Shown here piece by piece: positions 55,649 through 64,000 of a stretch of 64,000 nt of DNA. The stretch is from CAVRUD01 sp963724285 (GTDB taxonomy: Bacteria; Chloroflexota; Chloroflexia; Thermomicrobiales; UBA6265): the NCBI GenBank assembly GCA_963724285.1, contig CAVRUD010000008.1:31624-95623 (forward strand). Reading direction: 5' to 3'. The position numbers were made by a program, and so were the translations under genes. The first letter of the stretch is position 1, and the number at the start of each line of letters is the position of its first letter. The notes under the pieces are model-generated. The model was not told the DNA's origin and searched no databases. It saw only the letters and a program-made list of their open reading frames with translations.

Positions 55649-57202
55649 TCAGCCCCACCAGTCGCGGCCATCTTCGCCGGGCCCGGCCTCGGCGACGACG
55701 CGGACCGTCGCCAGCGTCGGATCAACCGCGCCCTGGATGTGCACCCCGTGGGCCGCGGCGAGGCGCAAATAGGCGACCTTCTCGGCCGAGACCACCTCGC
55801 CGGGGAGCAGGACCGGCACGCCGGGCGGGTACGGGATCACCGGCTCGGCCGCCACCTCGCCGGCCGCCTCGCACAGCGGCACCGAGCGCGTTCGCGCGAA
55901 GTGCGCCTCCCGCGGCGTGAGCGCCTGCCGCCCCGGCGCGATGGCCGCCCCGGCGGAGCGGAGCACGGCATCCAGCCCCTTCGTCGCGCGCGGGCGAGGC
56001 TCGGTCGCGATCGTCCGCAGCGCTCGGACCAGGCGGTCGATGCTGGCCGGCGTGTCGCCGATCGTGATCAAGAAGACCAGACCCACCAGGTCGCTCATCT
56101 CCGGCGCCACGGCATGGCGCTCGCGCAGTTCCCGCTCGACCGCGCAGCCGCTCAGCCCCAGCCCGGCGACGTCGACGACCAGACGGGTCGGGTCCAGGGC
56201 GGCGTCGCCCAACGCTTCTCCGTCGATGACGCGCAATCCCGGCACGGCGCGCAGTCGTCGCCGGGCCTCATCCGCCAGCGCGATCGTCCGATCGAGCATT
56301 GCCGTGCCGTGCAGGGCCATCTGGCGGCGGCTGGCGTCGAGCGAGGCGAGGATCGGCAGCGAGGGACTGGTCGTCCCGACCGAGCGAACCGCCGCGGCGA
56401 CCCGCTCGTGATCGATCCGGGGCCCCGTGACGTGCAGCAGCGCCCCTTGGCTCAGGCAGCCGAGCAGCTTGTGGGCGCTGGTCACCGCGGCGTCCGCGCC
56501 CGCCGCCAGGGCCGGGACCGGCAGGGCGGGGTGGAAGGGGAAGTGCGGACCCCACGCCTCGTCGACGTAGAGCGGGATGCCGCGGGCGTGCGCCACGGCG
56601 GCGATGCCGGCCACGTCGCTGGCCACCCCCCAATAGGTGGGGCTGGTCAGCACGACGAGTTGCGCGGCCGGATGGGCGTCGAGCGCGGCGGCGACGTCCG
56701 CCGGGGCGAGGCCGAGCCCCAGGTGCAGGCGCGGATGCAGACGCGGGGCAACGAAGACGGGCCGGGCGCCGGTCAGCACCAGGGCGGTCAGGATCGATCG
56801 ATGGATATCGCGCGCGACGATCACCTCGTCACCCGGCCGGACTGCGGCCAGGAGGAGGGCGAGGTTGCCCGAGGTCGAGCCGTTGACCAGGAAGAACGAT
56901 CGTTGGGCGCCCCAGGCATCCGCCGCCAACGCCTCGGCGGACTGGAGGGCGCGGTGGTGGTCGCCGGTGTTGAGCCAGACGTCGTGGGACAGAACCTGTG
57001 CTCCGAGCAGCTCCACGAGGTCCGGGGCGGCGCCGGCGCCGCGCTTGTGCCCTGGGGTGGAGAACGGGACGGTCCCCGCCGCTGCGTAGTGCCGGACGGC
57101 TTCGACCAGGGGAGCCGCTCGCTGATCGAGCCTCCTCGGGGGCTCGGCGAGGATGAACAAGGGCGGGTCAGCGACCGAGATAGACACCGCGATCGAGGTC
57201 AT
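55649..57202 (-). CDS. Orn/Lys/Arg decarboxylase family protein
   Basis: 517 residues, intact. Fold-type I PLP enzyme: FSTPGHKRGAGAAPDLVELL, FFLVNGSTSGNLALLLA, VIVARDIHRSILTALVLTGA, PLYVDEAWGPHFPFH and the lysine motif TSAHKLLG. The C-terminal domain ends EVVSAEKVAYLRLAAAHGVH. The length is that of the short SpeA/YaaO-like class. It would make a diamine (cadaverine, putrescine or agmatine) from a basic amino acid in the cytoplasm. Its ATG overlaps the stop of the EamA gene (TCAT at 57199-57202), so the two are translationally coupled. Confidence 0.9.
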   Translation of the reverse strand: MTSIAVSISVADPPLFILAEPPRRLDQRAAPLVEAVRHYAAAGTVPFSTPGHKRGAGAAPDLVELLGAQVLSHDVWLNTGDHHRALQSAEALAADAWGAQRSFFLVNGSTSGNLALLLAAVRPGDEVIVARDIHRSILTALVLTGARPVFVAPRLHPRLHLGLGLAPADVAAALDAHPAAQLVVLTSPTYWGVASDVAGIAAVAHARGIPLYVDEAWGPHFPFHPALPVPALAAGADAAVTSAHKLLGCLSQGALLHVTGPRIDHERVAAAVRSVGTTSPSLPILASLDASRRQMALHGTAMLDRTIALADEARRRLRAVPGLRVIDGEALGDAALDPTRLVVDVAGLGLSGCAVERELRERHAVAPEMSDLVGLVFLITIGDTPASIDRLVRALRTIATEPRPRATKGLDAVLRSAGAAIAPGRQALTPREAHFARTRSVPLCEAAGEVAAEPVIPYPPGVPVLLPGEVVSAEKVAYLRLAAAHGVHIQGAVDPTLATVRVVAEAGPGEDGRDWWG

Positions 57203-58241
57203 TGTTGTCCCTCCTGGTGGAAGCGATGAGACGAGAGCGAATCACGGTCGTCCGTCGGCGAGGCCGCGTCGGGACCGCGGACACGCCCTCGGGGATCCCC
57301 GCGAGGCCCGTTTCGGACCGATCCCGGCGCGGTCGCCGCCAGCCAGATGCCGAGCAGGACCAGCACTCCGCCGGCCGCCTGCAGCGCCGTCAGGGTCTCG
57401 CCGAGGAAGAGGACCGCGCAGGCCAGCCCGGTCAGCGGCGCCGACGTTGCCAAGCACGGCGGCGCGGCTCGCCTCGATCCGTGGCCAGGCCATAGCCGAG
57501 CAGGACGTCGGTCAAGGCGGTGCAACCGATCCCCAGGTAGAGGAGCAGGAGCAGATCTGCCATGCCGATCGAGCCGAACCCGACGACGGCCAACTCGATC
57601 GCGGCGGCCGGCAGCAGGAAGAGCGCCCCGACCAGGGTGGCGTGGGCCACGACCGTAATCGGGTCCGCCCCGCCGGCGAAGACCCGGCGACCGATCGCCA
57701 GGTAGGCCGCCCAGCTCAGGACGCTCGCCACCATCAACCCGTCGCCGAGCAGGGAGCCGCCCACCTCGCCGGCGCCGTCGCGGCCGACCTGCACGACGAG
57801 GGCGATCCCGCCCAGGGCCACGGCGGCGCCGATCAGGCGGGACAGGCCGAGCCGCTCGCGCAGGAGGAGGACCGCCAGCAGCGCCCCGGCCACGGGCTCG
57901 CCGCCGTCGAGGATCAGCGTCGCACTGGTGGCGCTGGTGAGGAGGATGCCAAGGTTGCTAAACACGAAGAAGAGACCGACGCCGGTCACGCCGAGCAGGG
58001 CCACCTCCCTCCGTGCCACCGGCGCTCCGCCCGCCCGCCGGGCCAGCGGCAGGAGGACGGCCAGGGCGACGAGGCTGCGGGCGAGCCCCAACGTCAGCGG
58101 GGGCAGCCCATCATCCAGCGCGACCTTGGCGGCGACGACCGAGGCGCCCCACATCAGGTTCGCCGCAACGACGGCGCCGATGGCGAGAGCTGGGCCGGAG
58201 CCGAGCCGGATCGCTCGTGGTCGTGTGGTCGGTTGGGTCAC
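57199..58241 (-). CDS. EamA-family (DMT) transporter
   Basis: About 345 residues with ten hydrophobic segments, for example ALAIGAVVAANLMWGASVVA and LTLGLARSLVALAVLLPLA. Two EamA repeats: the first ends LRERLGLSRLIGAAVALGGI, the second SAPLTGLACAVLFLGETLTA. Two frame breaks (near 57490 and 57455) interrupt the ninth helix region. DMT exporters move amino acids, amines or metabolites out of the cell. Between an amide ligase and a decarboxylase, an amine or basic amino acid is a natural cargo (inference). Confidence 0.82.
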
Positions 58242-58295
58242 GGCGTCGTAATCTCCACCGATCTTAACCCGCAGGAGCGCGGACGTTTCGGACGC

Positions 58296-59774
58296 TCAGA
58301 TCAGGTCGCCGTACTCAGCGAATTCCCAAGGATCGATGCGCTGGAAAAAGCCCGGCTGGTCGTAGTCGGGCACGGCGGCGCGGCAGCGGGCGGCTTCGTC
58401 CCGCTTGACGGTAAGGAAGAGCCCGACTAGCGGCGCCGGCAGGAGGGCTCGCAGCGCGGCGTCCGCCTCCAGGGCATCGAGCGCATCGTCGAGCGTGCGC
58501 GGCAATGGCTCGAGAACCGGGTCGGTCGTCACGTCGCTGACGGCGGGCGGCGGCAGCGGCAGCTCGCGCCGGATGCCGTCCAGCCCGGCGGCGAGCAGGG
58601 CCGCCGCCGCCAGGTACGGATCGGCCGCCGCGCCTCCGATCCGGTTCTCGACGCGGGTCGCGGCCGCTGGACCGGCTGGGACGCGGACGGCGACGTAGCG
58701 GTTGTCGGTGCCCCAGGAGACGTTGCTGGGAGCGAAGACGTGCGGCTTGAAGCTTTTGTAGCAGTTGACCGTGGGGTCCAAGAACGCGGTCAAAGCCCGG
58801 GCGTGGGCCAGCTGCCCCGCCAGGAACGCCCGTGCGAGCGGCGACAGACCGCCTTCGCCGGTCGCCCGGGGCGAAGGCGTTTGCTCCCGTGCGCAGATCG
58901 AGGAGGCTCTGGTGCACGTGGAGGGCGTTGTTGGCTTCGTCGATCGCCGGCTTGGTCATGAAGCTGGCGTGGAAACCGTGGCGAACGCCGAGCTCCTTGA
59001 CCGTCGTCTTGAAGGCGAAGGCGTGGTCGGCGGCGCGGAGCGCGCCGGCGTAGTGGAGCGGCAGCTCGACCTGGCCGGGCGCGGCCTCGACGAACCACCC
59101 CTCGCTGCCGATCCCTAGGCGCTCCAGGGCGTCGAAGAGCGCCTCGGCGTAGGCCGGGGCAAATCCGTTCCGCAGGGTGGCCGAGTATTGGCGGCCGGGG
59201 AAGGCCGGGCGTCGTTCGGCGTCGAGGACCGAGAACTCGTACTCGAAGCCGAGGTTCGGGCGGAGACCGTCCGCTTCGTAGGCGCAAACGAGGTCGCGCA
59301 CGGCCGAACGTGGCGCGAACGGCGACGGCGTGCCGTCGGGCCGGTACAGGTCGCAGACGACGCGCGCCGTGCCGGGCGCGTGGCCATGATGCAGGACGGC
59401 GAGCGTGGTCAGGGCCGGGGTCAGCAGGTAGTCGGTCAACGCCGGAGGGCCGTCCGCGATAGGCGGCGGGGGCGAGGTCGTCGCCGCGGGCGTCCGAGTG
59501 GAGCATGCCGCCGTAGAAGGCGGTGCCGGCCGCGACGACCTTGCCGAACCGCTCCAGTGGGATCAGCTTGGAGCGGGCAATCCCGTGTAGGTCGGCGAAC
59601 TCCAGCCGCACCCGCTGAACCCCGGCGGCGGCCAGCAGCCGGACGACCGCCTCGCCGTCTATCGCCGCGGCGGAGCCGGCTCGCCGATCGCGCGGCCGGT
59701 CGCGCCGGTACGATCCGGCCGTTCGCCGACGGGAGCTCCCGTGCGGGCAACCGTTCCGAGGCGTGCAACGACAT
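58296..59774 (-). CDS. glutamine-synthetase-family ligase (gamma-glutamyl-polyamine synthetase-like)
   Basis: About 490 residues from ATG 59774 behind GGAGGG. The N-terminal GS beta-grasp is VVRLLAAAGVQRVRLEFADL, HGIARSKLIPL. The catalytic domain follows: VCDLYRPDGTPSPFAPRSAV, LGFEYEFSVLD (metal Glu), VEAAPGQVELPLHYAGALRA, HASFMTKPAIDEANNALHVH (H..HQSL) and NRYVAVRVPAG, VENRIGGAAADPYLAAAALL. It ends RIDPWEFAEYGDLI. Breaks near 59690, 59455 and 58865. It resembles GlnA3/PuuA-type ligases rather than ammonia-assimilating GlnA, lacking the adenylylation-loop pattern. With the decarboxylase and EamA gene downstream (54-base gap) it suggests amine metabolism. Confidence 0.78.
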
Positions 59775-60263
59775 GGTCTCTGCCCTCCGAAATCCAGGCG
59801 TTGAGGAAGCCTGCCCGCCCAATCCGTCCATCAGGTCGACCGCGGACGGGCGGTTTGCGAATCCGCCCGACTGGCGCCGACGCTCCCATCGGGGCGTCAA
59901 AGTCCATCCGACCGCGGAGACTGGTGCTGAGCCGCGATGGCCACTATCCGCCCGACGCGCAGTGAACGCATCGGAGGGATTCCCCATCCGCGCGGCGAAC
60001 GGGACCCATTGGCGTGGGGATCTTCGGCCGGCGTGCCCATCGCTTGGTTCCCGCGTTCGGTGCGCCCAACCGGCCCGCCGCCGATCCGCCACCACTATCC
60101 GCCGCGCCGACGCCTGCCGCCACGTGCAGCCCCCACGCATCGCCCACGCAACCGGCACGGCGGTGGGATCCGGACCATGGCCGAGGGGCGCGTGCTAGGA
60201 TCGGGCACGCGCCGCGGGCCCGGCGGGGCTGCCGCGGCCACGGCGCATGACGCGGGACCGGGC
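59775..60263. other. intergenic region between divergent operons
   Basis: 489 bases separating the ligase operon (reverse) from regulator 4 (forward). Apart from the -10-like TAGGAT at 60196, I see no gene, long hairpin or repeat; open frames are arginine/proline-rich. Confidence 0.45.
60196..60201 (+). promoter_or_regulatory. putative -10 TAGGAT of regulator 4
   Basis: CGTGCTAGGATCGG, 63 bases before ATG 60264; extended TGC preceding the box as in regulator 2. Confidence 0.4.
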
Positions 60264-62861
60264 ATGGCGACCGAGGGGACATCGGCATTCGGCGCGCTGC
60301 TGCGCCGCCACCGGATGACGGCGGCCCTCTCCCAGGAGGAGCTGGCCGCGCGGGCCGGCCTGAGCCCGCGCGGGGTCAGCGACCTGGAGCGCGGCGCACG
60401 GCGCGCCCCGCGCCTGGAGACGGTGCGCCTGCTGGCCGACGCCCTCGGCCTCGGCCAGGCGGAGCGGGCTCGGCGCTGCTTGCCGCCCGCGGCGCGGCAT
60501 CGGGCGACGTCGGCGAGACGACAGCGCCGGGGGAGCTCACACCGCCGAACCTGCCTGGGGCGCGGACGCCGTTGATCGGCCGCGAGCGCCAGGCCGCCGA
60601 CATCGCCGCATTGCTGGGCCGCCACGAGGTCCGCCTCGTCACCCGACGGGGCCGGGCGGCGTCGGCAAGACGCGGCTGGCCCTGCACGTCGCCGCCGATC
60701 TTGCCGCGGAGTTCTCGGACGGGGTCGTCTTCGTCGGCCTGGCCCCGATCGCCGACCCCGCCCTCGTCCTCCCGACGATCGCGCGGGCGTTGGGCCTGCA
60801 GCAGGTGGGCGCATCCGGAGGGGCTCCGTCCCTTGCCGAGGTCCTGTCCGCCTACCTGCGCCCACGCGACGTCCTGTTGCTGCTCGACAACGTCGAGCAG
60901 GTGGTCGAGGCGGCCCCGCTCCTCGCCGACCTCCTGGCCGTTGCTCCGGACCTGAAGATCCTCGCCACCAGCCGCGAGGTGTTGCGCCTCTCCAGCGAAC
61001 ACGTCTTTGTCGTCCCCCCGCTGGCGCTGCCGGACCCGACGTCGGCCCCGAGCTTCGAGGATCTCGCCGCGAGTGCGGCGGTGCGACTCTTCGTCGGGCG
61101 TGCCCAAGCGGCCGCGGGCCGACTTCGCCTTGAGCCTGGCGAACGCCCCGGCCGTGGCGGAGGTCTGCGCCCGGCTGGAGGGCCTGCCACTCGCCATCGA
61201 GCTGGCCGCCGCCCGCGTCCCCCTCCTCGCTCCGACGGCCCTGCTGGCCCGGCTGGAGCGCCGTCTTCCGCTCCTGAGCGGCGGCCCCCGCGACGCCCCG
61301 ACTCGCCAGCGGACGATGCGCGACGCCATCGCCTGGTCCTTCGATCTCCTCTCCCCGGACGAGCAGGCCCTCTTCCGTCGCCTCTCGGTGTTCGTGGGCG
61401 GCTTTACGGTGGAAGCGGCGGAGAGCGTCGCCGGGGGAAGCGCGCCGAACGAGGACGTGCTGGACGGGGTTTCGACGCTGCTGAGCAAGAGCCTGCTCAG
61501 CCAGGACGAGAGCCTGGACGGAGTGCCACGCTTCGGGATGCTCGAGACCATCCGCGAATACGGCCTGGAGCAGTTGGCGGCGATCGACGAGGAGGAGCCG
61601 ATCCGACGCCGTCACGCGGGGTACTTCCTGGCGCTCGTCGATCGCGCCGAGCCGGCGCTGCGCGGACCGGAGCAGGGGAGATGGCTGGACCGGCTGGAGG
61701 CCGAGTTCGCCAACCTGCGGGCGGCGGTCGCCTGGTCGCTGGAGCACGCCGAGGCCGAGACGGGGGATACGGATCGCCAGCGGGTTGTGGAGATTCTGGA
61801 TGGTCCGTGGCCGGGTGCCCGAGGCGCGGGACTGGCTGGCGCGTCTGCTGGACCGCCGGGCGGGCGTCCCGCCGCCGCTGAAAGCCGAGGCCCTTGCCCT
61901 GGCCGCCGACCTTGCCGGGTATCAGGGCGACGAGGGGCAGTCCATCGCGCTGGCCGAGGAGGGACTGGCGCTCGCCCGCGCCATTGGCGACAGCCGATGG
62001 GTGGCCAGGGCGTCCCTCGTCCTCGGGAATGCAAAGCACCACGAGGAGCGCTTTGACGAGGCGGTCGCGTTCTTCGAGGGCGCCCTGGCAGGCTTCCGAG
62101 ACCTGGACGACGAGGCCGCGGTCGTCTACTCCCTCGTCGGCTTGGCCGACGTGTGGCGCGACAAGGGCGAGCTCGGCCGGGCGGCGGCCCTGCTGGGCGA
62201 GGCGCTGGAGATCGTCCGGGGGATCGGGGACATCCGGGTCATCGCGAGCGTGCTCCGCTTCCTGGCCGATGTGCGGCGGGATGGGGGCGATCACCTCGGC
62301 TCGCTGCCGCTGGACCGGGAGAGCCTGGTTCTCCACCACGGGCTCGACGACCGCTGGGGGGTCGTCTCCGCCCTGTCCGGGCTCGCCACGCTGGCCGCGC
62401 GGTGGGACCAGCCGGAGCGGGCGGCGCGCCTGCTCGGGGTCCGCGAGGCGATGCGCACGGCGCTCGGCCTGCCGCCGGTTTGGCCTGAGCATCGGCGCTG
62501 GTACGATCCGCTCGTCGCCGGCGTCCGCGCCGCGCTGGGGGACGACCCCTTCGTCGCGGCCTGGGCCGCCGGTCGGGCGCTGGGGTTCGACGAGGCGGTG
62601 GCCGAGGGCCTCCGGGTGACAGGGCCGCCCGCCGAACCCGCCGCGCCGCCGTCTGACCCTGCCCACGGCACCGGCCTCACCCCGCGCGAGCTGGAGGTCC
62701 TGCACCTCATCGCCGCCGGCCGCTCCAACCGGGCGATCGCCGAGGAGTTGTTCATCAGCCCGCGCACCGTGGCGACGCACACGACCGGCATCTTCGCCAA
62801 GCTCGGCGTGGAGTCGCGTACCTCCGCCGTCGCCGCCGCGCGGGAACGTGGGCTCGTCTAA
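60264..62861 (+). CDS. XRE / STAND ATPase / TPR / LuxR regulator 4
   Basis: About 865 residues after repair. XRE HTH (FGALLRRHRMTAALSQEELA), LIGRERQAADIAALLGRHEV; Walker A is restored (LTGPGGVGKTR) by adding one base at ACCCGACGGGG near 60647. Walker B LLLLDNVEQ, TSREVLRL, GLPLAIELAAAR, winged helix MLETIREYGLEQL, TPRs (DKGELGRAAALLGEALEIVR), and a complete LuxR HTH (LTPRELEVLHLIAAGRSNRA, LFISPRTVATHTTGIFAKLG). Further breaks near 60470, 61110 and 61770. It is divergent from the amine operon and so may control it; this is inference from position only. Confidence 0.82.
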
Positions 62862-62888
62862 AAGGTTGGCCGTGTCTCCGGGGCACCC

Positions 62889-62945
62889 AGGGCTCACGGC
62901 CCGGGCGGCGGGCAAACGAGGCCAACCATTCCCACGAGCGCTCTA
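62889..62945. repeat. dispersed module B, copy 3
   Basis: CCAGGGCTCACGGCCCGGGC, GGCGGGCAAACGAGGCCAAC, CATTCCCACGAGCGCT; aligned with 32205-32272 and with 37850-37888. It lies just after regulator 4. The rest of 62862-63178 shows no gene. Confidence 0.6.
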
Positions 62946-63178
62946 AAAGTCCCCGCCGCATCTCGGCTCCGCGCGACCTACGACGTATCTCGTACGTCCC
63001 GTCCACCGTCCCCGTTTGGCGAATTGCGAGCTTTGTCCGATGCGCCCGGGCGATGAGCGAGCGCATCCTGTCGCCATGCCCGACGAAGCGGGCAGGTGAA
63101 GCTCGGGCCACAGGACCGGCGGCCGCGGTCCGGACCGGCCGGGTCACCTTATCGACGACGTTGAAAGGAGCATGTCAG

Positions 63179-63747
63179 ATGCGACGCATCGCTTTCGTTC
63201 TATCGGGAATGCTGCTGCTCTCGGTTGGTATGGGGGAGTGTGATCCCCACGGCGGTAGCTGGTCCGCCTCCCGACGGCAGCTCGACGGGTCGGCTCCAGC
63301 GCCTCGACGGGCTTCCCCGGCGCCACGGTCGAAGCTCGCTGGCGGGTGGACCACCGGCGCAGGCCACCGGCTACGCCCTGTCGCTCGTCCGCGTCACGCT
63401 CGCGCCGGGCGCCGCCTTGCCGCCGCTCCGCCACCCCGGCACCGTCGCGGCCTATGTCGCCTCCGGCTCGTTCGTGGTCACCGCGTGGATCGCCGGGGAG
63501 TTCGACATCACCCGCAGTGGGAGCGGAGCGGTCGAAGCGGCCGCCATCGGCCGCGAGGTGGTCCTCCACGCCGGTGACGCGGCGGTGGACCATGGCAGCG
63601 TCCACCGCGGCCGCAACCCGGGCGCAACCCCGACCGTGCTGCTCAATCTCGGGGCTGATCGCCGCCGGAGAGCCGTTCGTCGTGCCGGTCCCGACCGACG
63701 ACGGCGGCTTGTGGCCATCCCCCGGCCTGCCCGGCGAGCCGTACTGA
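63179..63747 (+). CDS. secreted cupin-like protein, frame-broken
   Basis: ATG 63179 with AAAGGAG upstream. A Sec-type signal (MRRIAFVLSGMLLLSVGMGE) is followed by a break near 63245. The next frame gives a beta-rich cupin-like core: YALSLVRVTLAPGAALPPLR, HPGTVAAYVASGSFVVTAWI, AAIGREVVLHAGDAAVDHGS, VHRGRNPGATPTVLL. A second break near 63645 leads to AAGEPFVVPVPTDDGGLWP and ends GLPGEPY. Secreted, role unknown; HPGTVAAYVASGS resembles the metal-binding motif of cupins. Confidence 0.62.
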
Positions 63748-64000
63748 TCGGAGCGGGCGGCTCCCCGCGGGGCCCTCGCCATTCGCGACCACCACAAGGC
63801 CGAGGCGCGCTGGCAGAAGCTCGGCGCGCCTCGGCCTCGGGTGCATCCTTACGCAGGCAGGCATCCCCCAGGGCCGGACCTGAATATCCCAAAGTACGGG
63901 ATGGAGACGGCGGCTTTTCTTGGCGCAGACTCGAGGCGTTCCCGCCAACCGGCTCGGTCTGGCTGCCGGGAGGTGGGCGGGCGCATCCGACCGCCGATCG
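63748..64000. other. right edge, no gene seen
   Basis: 253 bases with no supportable coding frame, and no repeat matching the families above. Confidence 0.4.

Noticed and set aside
55373..57229. 618-codon open frame on the + strand
   Set aside because: Shadow of the decarboxylase on the reverse strand; composition typical of an antisense frame in GC-rich DNA.

Overview
The window is 64 kb of GC-rich bacterial chromosome (roughly two-thirds G+C by eye). It carries many large transcriptional regulators built as XRE or excisionase HTH, then STAND ATPase, TPRs and a LuxR HTH. It also encodes Tat-exported proteins with ATP/QEATP-rich linkers, several cupredoxins, DUF2171 and CHAT proteins, and many decayed insertion sequences. 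This mix resembles soil or hot-environment Chloroflexota, particularly Thermomicrobiales, but no rRNA or marker gene is present, so the placement is inference. I saw no tRNA, rRNA or CRISPR array.

Layout. 0-10 kb: an alpha/beta-hydrolase-like plus CHAT-protease gene, an M23/SH3b peptidase, a cyclooxygenase-like heme peroxidase, an MBL hydrolase, a lytic transglycosylase, a GNAT and a DUF6582-like protein. 10-17 kb: a TIR-STAND-TPR protein, an AT-richer island with a MORN-type gene, two DUF2171 genes and a Crp/Fnr regulator. 17-27 kb: a lactonase-like MBL protein, an SDR/DUF2867 protein, two alpha/beta-hydrolases, an excisionase-STAND-LuxR regulator and three relics of one serine-recombinase tail. 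27-31 kb: a copper-protein operon (multicopper oxidase, dual cupredoxin). 32-38 kb: palindromic repeats, stress-type small proteins, a methyltransferase between inverted repeats, an LLM oxidoreductase and a deleted ISL3 element. 38-41 kb: a PadR-ABC-FtsX operon with overlapping genes. 41-46 kb: a hydrolase, a methyltransferase, an aminoglycoside-phosphotransferase-like kinase and a secreted cupredoxin. 46-63 kb: four paralogous XRE-STAND-TPR-LuxR regulators, interrupted by a reverse-strand operon of glutamine-synthetase-like ligase, EamA exporter and Orn/Lys/Arg decarboxylase.

Condition of the sequence. About forty single-base frame breaks interrupt genes whose homology continues immediately in another frame, often at homopolymers. 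I read most as indel errors of a long-read assembly; real decay is the alternative. Such genes are given as one feature spanning the whole coding region, with the break positions noted. Mobile-element remnants lacking catalytic parts are given as pseudogenes.

How the genes work together. The clearest functional units are the copper operon behind a sigma70-like promoter (27438-30340), the PadR-controlled exporter (38097-41131) and the amine/polyamine operon (58241 back to 55649, preceded by the ligase). Candidate immune proteins are the CHAT gene at the left edge and the TIR-STAND-TPR gene. The repeats belong to several families: large palindromes sharing arms at 5.0, 32.3 and 37.7 kb, a module repeated at 32.2, 37.9 and 62.9 kb, and inverted repeats around the methyltransferase at 34.8 kb.
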